A stretch of DNA of 64,000 bases from Hyaloperonospora brassicae (Eukaryota > Oomycota > Peronosporomycetes > Peronosporales > Peronosporaceae): contig CANTFL010000987.1 in NCBI GenBank assembly GCA_947650285.1, positions 1 to 64,000 of the forward strand. The letters run 5' to 3'. Of the stretch, positions 11,361 to 24,300 are shown piece after piece. The notes beneath the pieces were generated by a model. It ran no database searches and was not told the origin of the DNA. It saw only the letters and a list, made by a program, of their open reading frames with translations. The position numbers were made by a program, and so were the translations under genes. Position 1 is the first letter of the stretch. Each line of letters opens with the position of its first letter.

Positions 11361-14300
11361 ATGTTCAGCGGTGCTGATCCTCCGTCAGGGAGGTACTGCA
11401 TGCTCGTACCGTGTGACCCCGTGCCATGCAGACACGTGGGGGCGGGCCATGAAGGCTTGGGAGGACCCGCTCCACCCAGGCGCCCCGAAGTTAATGAAGA
11501 CGAACTCGAGAGCGGCGGCCCAGATGTCTTACTTAAGGAAGAATCTCAGCGAATTTCGTACGCGGCTGCGGTCGGCGGACTCGGCGATCACGGGTTTCGG
11601 CGATATCTGCCAATCGGATTGCAGCAATTTCAGCCGATCGCGACTTTTCGAGTTTCGGCGATCGGAAATGTCGAGTCTCGCCGCCCAGAAGTCGACAACT
11701 TTATCCAATCGGCACTCAACGATTTTTGCCGACCTGGACCTCGGCATAAATCGCCGGGCTGGTTTTGCCAATTTTAGCCGACCTCGTTCGGCGGAATTGT
11801 CTGTCCCGGGCCCCGACAACTTAAGTCCCTGTCACCTCCATCTACCGCTGCCTCTAGGCATGACACATTGTACCACCCGGACACTTTATCAGTCCGGATG
11901 ATCGTGCCTCCCCGCTTGGAAATCAGTCCTCATGCGCTGCGAGTCCAGACGCTACTCTGAACCACAAGGCGGTTTTGCTACGTACTGCCATCATAGAGTG
12001 GATGGAGAAATCAGACGATGATCTGCGCCCGATGATTCTGCTTGAGAAGGAAGCACTCGCGGCATGGATGATGGGTGGTATCATGCTTTAGTCTCCGCCC
12101 GGGTTACTGGTAGGCACGCATCCGCGGGTAGTGATGCTTGATTTTTTCAAATCGTACCTCGAAGGCAAGGTTACCGCGATTGTTCCTTCGTAGGTGCGTA
12201 TGACTCAGTACATCGCGAAGAAGAAGTTGCTTCTACAACTATTGGAACGACAAGAGGGGAGACGGACCCGATGTCATGAGTCGGGAACTGGTCAAGGGTG
12301 CCAAGCGGACCAGTTAGACGCCGACACGTAGCGCCTGACTTTACCTACGCCGGGTTGAGTGGCTGCTGCAAGTTGGCATGCCAAAATCATTTCGTTTTGC
12401 GGTAAGAGTCTTCAGCTGTTGTGTACGGCTAGCATGGAGCGCAACGAAATTGCGGCTCCATTGCTACCAGCTACGTCGCTGGGTAGTACCACTTGGACTA
12501 TCAAGACCGGGTTCTCGTCAATTTAGTGGCGGGAAGCTTGGTTCAAGCTATTTTGGAGTCCAGTGTGTCCTGTGCGGAGACACCGGCGACCCTTAGATGC
12601 TCACACGGCTCGGAGATGCATAATTCGAATTTTTTGTGAAGACTTTCGACACGGTATCATGTCCCGAACAACTCAAGCTGGTTACGCACATCGCTACCTT
12701 CAACACGAAGATCTTACTCCACCATTTTCGGCACTTCCAGCGCGTCCCTTTTTTATCTGCTACACGTATCATCACTCTAGTTCCAAGTGCGGCGGACGCA
12801 AAGGCGCTTTTTACGTTCAGCATCACCGCGAGTTAACCGGTGTGTCAATTTCTCTACCTCACGTCAGCGGGTTGCCGGTAGCCTGCAGCAATTCTCCGGA
12901 CTGGCGGACACTTTGGTGGCGACAACGGCGAAGTTGAAGGCGAATGGCGACAAGGCTCCTTCTTTAAGTAAGGCCTCGCAGGCATCACTTCGTGCTGCTC
13001 AATCGGGCGATTCCACCGCGTCTGCTCTCGCTGGAGGCCAGGCCGCTCGTAGCGGCGCTACTCGCTTCAAAGGTCCGTTGATGGCCGAGTGTTTCGATCC
13101 TTGCGCGAACATGAAAAAGCGTGATGTGCGTTTTCCGATGACGCCGTCCATACCGGCGACAAGATCTGCTGTGAATCCATTCGAGAGTCCGCAGTATGAC
13201 ATTGTCAAAGAATCAAGAAAATTGCTTCCCCCGAAGTCGACGGCTACTGCCTAGAACATCTCTACGATGTTGACCACCGTCACAGAAAATAAGAACTCTA
13301 CTCTCCTTACTAGGTCCACGGAGTCCTACGGGCGTTACAACAACTACCCAATCTGCTCCAACGCCATCTGCTTCTATAAAGGCGACCAATCAGCGCACGC
13401 AGGCGATTCGTTCTATGGACTAATCCCTGCGTGGAGATCATGAGATTGTTACCGCAGTTCCAACTCCTGCCCCGGGATAAGACTCGTATATTCTTACGAA
13501 GGCATTGAAGGAGACGGCACTATAGTATTCTTTATCAAAAGCAGCGAATTCACTAATAGAGGCCGATGAAATTACTTGCGCAGCCACAAAGAAGCAGCGC
13601 GAAGAAGATACCAAGAAATCAAGCTTCTTCGACGCTCATGATCAGGCACTCGAAGAAGAAATTGCAATTGATACCCATGGAAATGTGGAACATGCTTCTC
13701 TCAACGAGGTCAGAAGATAATGGCGGAGGTTAGAGTACGATTAATGTGCCGCGGGTGCATTGGCGAACCGAGCGAACATGGATGCAACGACCGCAGTGAA
13801 AACAATTATAACTCTGACCCGCCAGTTGCCGAAGATTACACCGAAAAAGAAGCGCGTGACCGAATTCAAGGCCCCGCGAGAATTTACACCTCCCCAAGAG
13901 TTGCCTGCTATACTGGCGGAAAGATATAGAGAGCGGAACCGGTCCATGATCCAACGATTACTGGCCTCTTATATTAGCCTCAATCGGGAATTAACAGGTG
14001 GCCTCCAGAACCACCACCTCGCACGGTGCCGTTCGCGGTGTAGCCACATTATCCAGGTCCGTTATACCTGCCACCAACGGCTCCTTAGGAATCAGAATGT
14101 CAGTAGATACAGGATATCGATGTTTCGATGGCGGAGAGCACGGTTGCGTTTGGTGACACCATGTGCCTAAATGATCTGGATGAAGGGGCTTCGACTTCAC
14201 CTCCATGCTCCCCTAGTGTATCTATTTCAGCGGAACTGGCCAAGGCGATCGAGGAAGAGCTCAAGGCCTCGTGTGAAGTACTCGAAGACCCCGAATTGGG

Positions 14301-14933
14301 TGCTTATGGCTCGTCGAAACGCCCTGACGTTCGTATGGGCGATCTATGTTCGGAGGTAGGCTCCGGTCCCCGATGGCGCACGTTCGCGCCTTCGATACTC
14401 ACGACCATACTTTACGCGCAAACATAGTGCGGAAAGCTCCAGACACCACATCCACTGCGGTGGCGGCTACGGCTGTACCGGAGAGCACGAAACAAATTTC
14501 AGCAAACACTGCTGCGATTCACAAATGGGTCAGGCATCACAGAGCAGTTGCCAAACTACCGCATATCATGTCAGTTGGACCCAAGGGATAAGGTGAGTGG
14601 GTAACCACGTGTGCCTTGGAATTGGCGAGACTCTTCTCTGGTCTACCTTATCCTGGTGCTTATCTCGCCTCGATGCCGGGCGAAAACCTGCGTTCGTTTG
14701 GACATGCCATAAATAGTGAATCTCAACTTACTGTGATCCAGCAGCTCACCACACACGCCGATGCGAAACTCCGCGATCTGTGCACGGGTTGGGCCACCAC
14801 GACAGATGGGCAAACCGGTCAAATACGATTAAGAACGACGGACAATATCCAACAATGGCGACGATTTGGCAAATTTCAGCCTGATTTGTTGTGAGCGACT
14901 GTCGTCGAGTCGTTTGCCGACTTAGATCATTAA
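11361..14933 (+). pseudogene. LINE B ORF1 remnant
   Basis: It starts at MFSGADPP, 91 bases inside the element. Recognisable pieces in order: RISYAAAVG near 11555 (copy A: SYKDAVG); LRPM...EALAAWMM near 12025; LDFFKSYLEG near 12140; a piece at 12636-12836 matching the copy A region around its zinc knuckle, with the cysteines lost; and 14616-14894 with LRSFGHAINSESQLTVI, the conserved C-terminal motif. It ends at TAA 14931-14933. Numerous stops make it non-functional. Confidence 0.8.
11575..11930. repeat. ~360-bp insertion within LINE B ORF1
   Basis: Copy A runs directly from SYKDAVG into SEASESMD. In copy B the matching parts are separated by about 360 bases that have no counterpart in A. The insert is rich in CCGA/TCGG words, with TTTCGGCGAT-type motifs recurring. 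It may be an inserted repeat or a sequence lost from A. Confidence 0.5.
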
Positions 14934-14940
14934 GGAATCC

Positions 14941-17900
14941 TCAATGTTCGATACGTTTTGCTACCAAAGCTAGCACATATTGATATTGGGACGGACGTGG
15001 AAATGCCGAGAACAAAGGCTGAGCTATACCACCCCATAAAGAGGTGCGCGCGGCGGTCTTCGGCATTCTCTGCAAACCTGACAACTGGCACCCGGCTGTT
15101 GACCTTATCGCGCGCGATTGTAGGCTGCTGAAAACGCAGTACTGAGTGCGTTTTAAATAAGATAGTGGGTGATCCACTTCGGATAATGCCCCAACGTCGT
15201 CTCCGACTTCTGTTGCAAGAGTCCCTTCAGCAGCGCAACAACAGCATCGGTATCCATTTGCAGAATATCGCGGGGCTTCCTTAGCATCCGGAACACTGCT
15301 CATCTTGGATTTGTCACTTTCGACAGAGCGAACCAGCAAATCGATCGATTTTATTCTTCTCTAAGGAGCGCGAGACACGATAGGTGAGTCGATTACAATG
15401 GAAAAGCTTTACTCGTCCTCCTGAGGCTTTGTCTACCAGCAAGGACGCTCATTGTGGATAGAGTCAGAGCACTCTAGAGGTGGATTGGCGATGTTATGAA
15501 ACCCCTACTCGTCGGTCACGGAAATGGTCCCGTGCTCTGAGGCGCATTGGACGCCGCACTGGATGGATGTTTATCTCACGCTCCTAATAGAAACAGTTCT
15601 TGTTGTCAACGTGTATGCACTAAGTGTCAAGACTGAGCGGGAGTAGCTGTAAGAGAGCCTTCTACTTCATCTACAGGAATACGACGGATCCATGTTTGTT
15701 GGTGGGATCTTCAATTCTACTTTAGAGCCGCGACTCGACCGTTCCTTTATATCTTCACCCGGACGTCACGATTATTTGGCGTGGCGACGATTTCTCGGTT
15801 GAGCGCAGCTCAGTGACGTCATTGATGGTGACATGGAGATCGCCGAGGAAGAGAGAGCTGCACCGGCATTTTCAGCGACGGTTTACACTTATTTCTACAC
15901 TCTGTCGGACAAAGGTTCTGCAAGTTTGCTGATGGATAGGTGGTATGTGAGAACTCGGCATGCTGATTGGATTCGATAAGTTGCTATGTCGGTACCTGGT
16001 TCTGCTACCGACCACACTAACATCAGTATTAGGATCAGCGTGCCCCGTCATGTGGTCCGTGTTCAAAAGCCGAGGCGCGTGTATCCTGTTCTAGGTCATG
16101 CACATGCAGCCGATTACAAAGCAATCATTGTGCTTATTGCGCTGTACCAGCTTCGAGCTGACGCGACTATTTCTGTTCCGGCGTCGAACTATACCACAGT
16201 TAGGGGCGTGGCCGACTGGTAGGACGACTGGAAGATAAGTCTGCGTAAACATCTTTGGTTACTACCAAATCTACGCGTCAAGGCCTGACAAAAGCCTATC
16301 GGCAGCAACTGAGTCGTCTCTATGTTTGATTAGATGCTGCTCTACTGGTGGCGCTTACACCTGATACCCCACCTTTGGACGCTCATTAAACTTGCGACCA
16401 GCCTAGCACACCAGATACTCCGGCAAAGCTTCGGCGTACTGTCACAGAGTGTCCCCGCTTATGGAAACGAACCAAGAAAGAATGTCGTCATATTTGGCAC
16501 AGGTACACGCCAGTATAGACGTCTCGCCGTTTTTACGCCCGAGTTTCGACTGAGTTTCAAGACAACACCATCGTGTCTCTAGGAGGAAAAGCGACATCCA
16601 GGTCTAATCGGTCTCAGGAAATTGGCTAATGGAACAGCCGACGGCTGGAAGCGTATTGTGACTCAATCTTTTGCCTTTTCAAATAAACCGCCGTGCTCCT
16701 TTCCTGGTCCACCCTTCCGGAGCGGGTTCATGACTCTACTGGGACAACGTACATTTATTCCGACGTTTTGAGTGCGGCTTTGACGAGGCTCAAACGTGAT
16801 AAAGCCGCTGGACCGGATTATACAAACAACACAATTTACCGCGATTACGCGGACACGCTCGGTCACAATCTCGTGACATTTTATACCAGATGGCTTACGT
16901 GCGGCGTGATACCGGCGTCGTTTGGTGAAGCAAACATTCAGTGCTACAAAGGAATCTTCGGCTCAAGCCTTGCCGCTTGATCTTCGCCCGATCGCTCTAC
17001 TCAACAGTGAATTCAAAATATTTACCAAGATTCTTTCGTTTCGGTTGCGGCCGTTGCTGTCGCATCTTGTCCTGCCGGTTCATATTGGATTTGTTCCGAA
17101 GCGATAGATCCATACATCTCTGGACATTTTTGCGGCGGTACGCCAAGCTGCAAAATATGACGGCGATCTACATGATGAAGTGGTTCTGCTTCTCGATTTT
17201 GCAAAGGCGTACGACACGTTGCAACGTCCATATTTACTTTCGGCACTGACATGGCTTGGGTTGTAACCTCACTTCGTATCATTTGTGTCAGCATTACACC
17301 GCGACACGACGTGCCGTTTTCTCGTCAATGGATATCGCTAAAGTCGACGTGCCGTTACTTGTGGAATCCGGCAAGGGTGTCCCCTTGCGCCACTTCTCTT
17401 TATTCTCACCCTCGATCGTGTCTATCGTGTGCTTCAAGCGCGGGAGGACATTCAAGGTGTACCTATCACATCTGGCGGGCGTACAACTAAGCTCAAAGTC
17501 TCGGGATATGCCGAAGATACTGCTGTCTACCTTCGCGATCGATCTATAATCATGACTGTCATCACTATTCTCGATGATTTCACTCACGTATCCGGTCGCT
17601 GCACAAATCGGGCGAAATCAATGGTCATCGAGCTGTACCCTCGGGGGTCAGCGCAACCTGTAAGCACCCAGGGTCTCACTATGCAGGCCCCGGCGACGCT
17701 TGCAGGTACCTTGGTGTTCTGGTGGGACAACAAGTTGAGGTGGCCGATGATTGAAATAAGCGCATTCGATCTCTCTGGAGCCACCTTTTCTTAGCACGAA
17801 AGAAGCCTTAAACGGTGGAATCACGGGCGTAACTCGCCAGTGCTATCACTGTTCCCGAATCACGTTTTTGACACGGCACTGTTGGCCTCCTCCTGCCGTG

Positions 17901-20282
17901 TTTACCAGTCTGCACAGCTTGGTTATTGATTTTTCTGGGTCGTCCGTGATGACAAGCGGTCCCGGCCGTGGGTCCCTCCCGAAATAGCTTCTTTACTAAT
18001 CCAGCAGGTAGTTCTAGCGGTGCCTTGTATTTGTACGGAATTGATGACTATGGCAGCTACGGCAGTTGAACAATGAGCAGTATTCTTTCTTCGAGAGACT
18101 TACTATTTAGAAATTTTTGTGGGGATCGAGCGGGTCAGGTTTGGCTTACATCACGCCTTGTTGGACGAAAAACAAGAATTCTCGATATCAAGCGACGCTC
18201 TGGCAAACTGGGTCCGTCATTGTTGGTAATTCTGTCGCTCGACATGCTCGCCAAGGTGCCGTCAGAGGATCCGTAGACGTGCCTTCACGTTTACATAGAG
18301 AGACGCAGTTGCCCATAATGACGACGGTGTTGTCGGAATTGATGTACGATGGGTGCTTGATGATCGACTGCGCGCCAGGATGCGTGCTGAAGTTGCGGCA
18401 TCAGGGCGATTTGATCACCGGTGGCTTGTTCACACCAATCTCAAGAATATGTATGGCTGCGAGATCGACGGGTTACGGCTTACACATCTAACGGAGCCGC
18501 CTTTGCCCTGGGTTGGACTTACCTTGGCGAGGCAATGTTTTGGACGACCCTGCAGAATGGTATAGTCTTGATCTCTCTTACGCGTGATATTACGACCCAG
18601 GCTATGGTGAAGCGACGGTATTTCGGGTCCTTCTGCCTCGCCCTTCGATACAATTTCCCGTCTGTGGTCTATCGGGCGCTCGAATCTGGGTCACTAATTT
18701 GATACTCAATGAAGGTCCACTAATTTCATGCGGTTTTTCTCACTAGTGACGGTACATCCATCCAGCAAATCGATACAGGCATGGAATGTGGGATGCAACC
18801 AGTCTCGTCGATGGCGGCGCGCAATAAAACCGCGTCCTCAGCCAGCGGAACTCCTGAACACTTTGGTGCGCATCCGACGCTCACGCGAGTTGTCCACTTG
18901 TGGGCCGGTAGTCGACAGTGGCGGCCACATCGAGAGAAACTTAAACAGCTTGTCTCCCGGCGGCGCTTTATGAAAGGAACTAAACTTCTCGATGAACGGG
19001 TTGCAAAGGCGGAGTTTCACGTGATATCGGAAGGTTCACCATTGATTCCGTGGAGAGATATTCGACAAATTCGTGCGTCCTTTCCGACCAACGCTCAGAC
19101 GATATATCGGCTGAAGAGTAACAGTTTCCCGCTCTGGAATTGGGCAAAGAAAGATCTGTCGTGCCCCGTCCCTAAGCGTGTGGATGCTGGTCCAGCTCTG
19201 GCGAGACATATCTTTTGGATATTCCCTAGTGCGCGTCGCCACTGGAAATGCCCCCTTGATCGGTCGCGATGGCTTGGTACTTTCCCGGAGGATGACCTGC
19301 ATGTCTGGGTGTTTGGACTGAACCTACCGGGGATTCCGCCCTACGCCTGGAGAGTTGTCAAGAAATCTATGGAGACAGGGGCAGATTTATTGAAAGCTCA
19401 GTATGCGGTCTTCCCAGCAGATCGAGAACTGTGGCGTTTTGTCGTATCGACGACAATTCATGTCATTTGGGTCGAGCGCCTCCGCCACATGGACGACTCG
19501 TCTCTATCACAGGAGGTTCACACAGCTAGGGCCAGGACTATCTTTCGCCTGTCAGTTCGAAGGTTTCTTGGATCAACCTACCAGCCCGACATGGAGGAGG
19601 ACGTTCAACTGTTTGCGCAGGTACGGTCGGCCTTGGCTGATACCCTCCTCTGCTTCGACAAACCTCCTTTGTTGTTCGTGCCGCATATCGAATGGTGACC
19701 AGGAGTGCTATACGTCCTCTTTTTCGATGGAGGATCCCGCGGAAATCCACGTCCAGGCGAAGCTGGATCTGTTATTGTACGTCTCCACGCTACTACGCAC
19801 GCTGCATGCGTTTTGTGGGTATCGATCGTGGCTTATGCCTCTGCCGGTACCACTAAAAATATCACTGAATACTGGGCCTCGTCCACGGTCTTCGGCATGC
19901 AAAGGCCAGCGACTACTTATCCCTGCATGTCACTGGGGACAGGGCGATTGTGCTTTCGCAACTCCGAACACTGCACCCTCCGCTCCAGCAGCAATTGGTG
20001 CAGTTATATACTGAGGCAAGCGCCTTAGCTAACGATGACAATGTCTCCAGCTGGGGACATCATTATCGCACCTACAACAACATGGCGGATCGAATGGCGA
20101 ATATCGCTATGGACACAGGAGCTTCGGCTTAAGCGCACGCTTCTTCTAATCCCTTTCTAGTCCAGGAGGCTACGACTTTCCTTGATTCTGATGTCAATCA
20201 TTGGTTGGATACCTCTCAGGCCGAACAACACGTAATACAGGGAAATGTACTGACATCGAGGAACCTGATCATCTCATTACAG
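14941..20282 (+). pseudogene. LINE B ORF2 remnant (endonuclease, RT, zinc region, RNase H)
   Basis: Endonuclease pieces: VVNVYA near 15600; GGIFN near 15700, where copy A has GGDWN, so the Asp is lost; and SVPGSATDHT at 15986 onward, where copy A has SDHN. Reverse transcriptase: KAAGPD near 16805, RPIALLNSEFKIF near 16987, LLDFAKAYDTLQRPY near 17190, and GYAEDTAV near 17505 where YADD has become YAED. The 305-codon open stretch at 18781-19698 covers the region before RNase H, but its zinc motif has lost two ligands. RNase H from 19705 has FFDGGSRGNPRPG, TEY and TGDR with a frame change, then NNMADRMAN near 20080: all four acidic positions survive. Confidence 0.85.
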
Positions 20283-20424
20283 TAGGGTGCGCGCAGGCGC
20301 TCTGCTGTCCGAGACCTAGTGCTCCCTAGTACATAAAGTAGCAGTCTTTTCGGTAACCTTTTTGCCGGGGGACAGGATATAGCAGGTCGTACGCGTACCT
20401 AAATACACCTCACTTTCCCATTCA

Positions 20425-20438
20425 CTCAAAACTACACC
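20425..20438. repeat. Target-site duplication at 3' end of LINE B
   Basis: Second exact copy of CTCAAAACTACACC. The 3' UTRs of A and B are still alignable up to this point (ACCTCAC followed by C/A-rich sequence) and not beyond it. Confidence 0.75.
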
Positions 20439-21055
20439 TTGATCGAACAGCGAGTCCTGCAAGTCGCCAACCTTCTAAGCGAGCAGGACTGTTTCACGTC
20501 AACACAAAAAAGACGCCTGAGGACAAAAGAAGTTAGGGTTGCCAGCTCAGCAATGGAATAGATTGGCTTTGCGCAGAAGTAGCTAGACTTAGCGCGGACG
20601 TAGCTTGGCTACATCATGATGTGTGCGATTGACTCGGTAGAGAAAGCAAGTGGGTGTCGTTCGTTGACAGTGAGGCGTCACTTGTGGTACAGTTTTGCAA
20701 GTGCGCCGATTTGCTCCTTATCTCGGATTTAGTTGCTAGCAATGTCCACTATTGAACGGGAGGGAGCAAGTGCTATCATGAAAGCGATCCACACAAACAA
20801 CAAAACGCGACAAAACAAGACAAAGTTGCGAAAGCGATGACCACTTGTTTGCAGTTAGACTCAGTTCTCGCCAATCACTACGTCGACGACAAACTTTGGA
20901 ATCGGGCAGCATCGAGAGTTGCATGAAGCTCATGCCAGCATCGCTTGAAAAGGGTATCCAAGCGACGGGGAAAGAAGGGTTGTCACCCGGACTTTGGTCA
21001 CGGTACGTAACCGGGATGGGGTGCTAGACACAGATCGTTGCAGACGAAGACCAAC
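20439..21055. other. Intergenic, nothing recognised
   Basis: Right flank of LINE B. Only short open frames without recognisable motifs. Confidence 0.4.
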
Positions 21056-21325
21056 CTAACCCTGCGACTTGCGTACATTGTGGTTCCCCTTACGGGCAGA
21101 CTTCATGTTCTTGCCACCGTTTTTGCCGCACTTGCCCTGGCAGCACTTGTTATAAGCGGTGATTGTGGAGAACGTACGGCAGTCTTCGGTATACCTGTCG
21201 ACAAGGTTTCTGGCGACGCCAACGCATTGAGACGGACCACGGCATTCCTGGTCTATAGCCGAAATGAGGCCAAATTTGGAGACGACCGCAGCGCTGACGA
21301 TGAAAAAGCTGACCTTGACGTGCAT
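21056..21325 (-). CDS. Small secreted cysteine-rich protein, PcF/SCR-like candidate effector
   Basis: 89 residues. The start is placed at the ATG at 21325; a longer in-frame start at 21430 would bury the signal peptide. Residues 1-23 form a signal peptide (MHVK, hydrophobic core, ...LISA). The mature part has six cysteines at 28, 34, 49, 61, 62 and 66, spacing C-x5-C-x14-C-x11-CC-x3-C, then a basic Lys/Asn/Gly tail of about 20 residues. The same spacing recurs at 59354-59566. A closing CC-x3-C and six cysteines in a ~40-residue mature domain are features of the PcF/SCR family of oomycete apoplastic proteins, some of which are plant necrosis inducers. Membership is inferred from spacing only. 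An Inr-like motif lies about 45 bases upstream. Confidence 0.65.
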   Translation of the reverse strand: MHVKVSFFIVSAAVVSKFGLISAIDQECRGPSQCVGVARNLVDRYTEDCRTFSTITAYNKCCQGKCGKNGGKNMKSARKGNHNVRKSQG

Positions 21326-24300
21326 GCTTGCTGATGATGCGGTCGGGTACGGTGTGGTGGGTTTAGCAAATGACGGAATGACCGTTTTGACGGCAATCCT
21401 CGAGAATGAAGTGCACCGCGCAGTAGACATCTGGCCAGATCAAGAACGTCTATACCGTAGTATGACCAGAGACTCGAGAGATGCACCCCCGCGCGAGAGC
21501 ATTTCCAGCTGTGGCACACATTGTGCGTACGTCTTTTGTCAGCTGGTTTTGCTGATTGTTGGCAGAGGCAACCGATAAAAGCCTGGCCGTTCTTATCGTG
21601 CGTGGCGGGTGATCCCTGTTACTGCGCAGGCTGCTGCTCCTGGATCGAGCGTACCAGGAACGAGCCCTAGCAAGAACATCCGATTCGTCCACGCCGAGAC
21701 CAGGACAAGCTGCCGCCGTCCGCGCTGAATGAAGCTGGCGAATGGGAGCAGCATTTTTAGCTCCACGAAGAATGCGGCGGGCATTGCTGAGTAAGTCGTC
21801 CTACTCTACGGCGTCACGCCTATCAGCTTGTTGTCACCGCGACCGAGCGAGTTTGCATGAGGTCACAGTCTTTTGTGTGACGTCGATAGGTTGCTACCTC
21901 CTTTTGATCACCCATGGCGCGCACTTTGAAAGCGGTCTGTCAGTGCACAAGAAACATCGCGCTCTTCTTTTGTGAGCTGCGACCCGGTCATTCGACACGC
22001 TACGTTGCGTCCATGTCCGTGCCTTGTAAGCGTTTGCGAAGTAGTAAGTCCGCGCATGGCTTGACGTTCAATATCGAGCGCTTCGATTCGGCAAGAAATG
22101 TGCTGGCGCGGACATCGAATGTAGAGTGGAGAGCGGTGTGGGTATTGGCGCATCTATTCCAGCAACTCGCATGTCTTCCATGGCGAGGCGTCGACCATTT
22201 GACACCCTTGCAGCGTGCCAATGCTGCAGCACATCACCCAACTAGATCCAAGCGCAGCGGTGTCTAGCCCAACACCAAACAGCAACATTTGCGCAGACTT
22301 TGGCGACTGCGCTGGCGGATAGATGCTCCGACTTTTGCGTCCACCGCATCTTATACCGTCCACCTTTCGATTGGCGGTGCCAGTGAGTGGTAGGATCCTC
22401 AACACTAATGGTGCGGTTCGCGTGGCTACGCGCCATGTAAGATGACGAAAAATGAGTGCTTGTTGAAACGAGCTATGCGCGTTCCTATGCGTGGGTAGTA
22501 CGTGCCGGTTAGAATTTTTGCTAGTAGACAACTACGCATACAGCTGCAAGTCAGGACTTAATGTCGCGGTAGCAGCACGAGCAGTGTGGATACAAAGTGT
22601 CGTGCAAGGGTTTGACATATGCCACGTCACTGGCAGCACGTGAGGCTTGGTTGTTTTGAGTAATTTGGATCAAATGACGTGTTCCAACTACATCATCCTG
22701 TGCTGTATCGTATACTGATGATCGAACGCGGAGACCTTTTGCTAGAGGTCACGTCCAATCACTGTTTGGTGGCCATCCCAGCACTTACCGCAACATGGCG
22801 CTTTCGATGATCGCGTCGTTTATCTATCTAAAGAGTAATGGACGACGCAGGGAAATTACTACAAGCCACGGTCGCTGGATAGGTTGCCGCCGCTTTTTGG
22901 ACTACGAAGACAGATGATGTTTGTAGCGCAGTGAAGATGCGGCACAGAAAGACTTCGTGATAGTTGCCTTGGGGCATCGATAAAAAGCAGACTTAAACTA
23001 ATGGATTGTCCACCTTCATTTTCACCTAAGTGGGAACCTGTGCCACGTGCCCTTCCATAACGATGAACGACACCGATGCTTCGTTTTTTCGCGCCGCGGA
23101 AGGAAGTGCCAATTTGTGCAAATGGCTTCAACTTGAGGACGATGGTCTGTCTACCTGTAGACGAATAGCGATTTCGTCAATGCACGTTCGCCACGGATGT
23201 TGACCAGTAAACGCTATAGATTTCTGATCACCGCCGTTGCTCAAACAAGTTAAACAACGCTCTGGTTGTGGAGCACGCCTGTAGCACAGAGCTTGCTGCT
23301 TGACACTCTATGATAGGAAGTCATCGGTCTAAAAGGGTGATGCCGCACGAAGTTCGATTGTTTGGAAATGATGCTTCGCCACAGTGCCTCCGATTGGCAA
23401 CATCGGTCAGTCAACTGACGATGGGCAAGTCGCTCGCTCGCGATTGAGCTATAGCGGCAACAGAGCAGGCCTCTATCACTGAGTGGTCTGCTTAGCCCAA
23501 ACAACCATCAATATGTGCCAGTGCGACTGCAACGAACAATAGAAACTCTGTGATGATCTGCGTACAATGTGTGTCCGTATGTTTGACCGCCAAAAAACCT
23601 GTTGCATCGGAGCTATCTTCATACCTTAGTGATAGGCTCTCGAGCTAAATTATAGGCTGCAGATTTGCTTGCTTGTTTTCTCTCTCCACCGGTTAGCACA
23701 TGCTCAGTGGTAACTTCATCTTTCGGGTATTGTTTTCTCCTATGACGTGGAAAAACAGTGCGACACGAGTCGCAATCAACAGCATGTAGCAGGTCGTGCA
23801 AAAAAGCAGAGCTCGTAGGGTAACAAAATGGTCGCTTTGGGGTAACAAAATTCGACAGAATGACGAGATCAAAACTTATGAGCCACGATACCAGAGCACG
23901 AATCTCATGACCGGGAGTGCTTCGAGATAAAGTTGATCGGTTTAATTTTCCTGGAGTGTTTTGAGCCGAATAAACATATCGACACCAGACAGACCTTTTA
24001 CAACTGTCGTCTAACTGCGCTGAACAGATCATGCAAAATTGCCGAGCGATTTTTTTGGATTGCACCTATGATCGAATCTGTACGATTTCATTCCTTGCAT
24101 GAGACTCTGCTTAAGACTAACATCAATTCGAAGTGTTGCGGCTAAGAAGCCAGTTTTACCCGTAATACAAAGCTCGAGGTGTAGTGGTGTAGTTACTCCA
24201 ATGAAAGAAAGGTGCATCGCGTAGTCGATCGAAACATTGCGTAGGCGACGCGATACAGACGGCAAGTCTCCAGCATGCATATCGAGTCAAGCCACGATTC

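Larger units (their letters stand above)
11271..20424 (+). mobile_element. LINE, copy B, same family as A, heavily decayed
   Basis: About 9.15 kb with the same order as copy A but on the plus strand: leader, ORF1, endonuclease, reverse transcriptase, zinc region, RNase H, 3' UTR. Homology is clear in protein pieces throughout, but stops (TAG, TAA, TGA) and frame changes are frequent. Protein identity to copy A is roughly half in the best stretches by eye, so the two are independent insertions, not one recent inverted duplication. Confidence 0.88.

Noticed and set aside
1787..20424. One ~9-kb palindrome made by inverted duplication
   Set aside because: Copies A and B are too diverged and have different target duplications, so they are separate insertions.
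21038..21334. 98-codon plus-strand frame with a hydrophobic segment
   Set aside because: It lies antisense to the cysteine-rich secreted gene, whose cysteine spacing is repeated at a second locus; only one is likely real.
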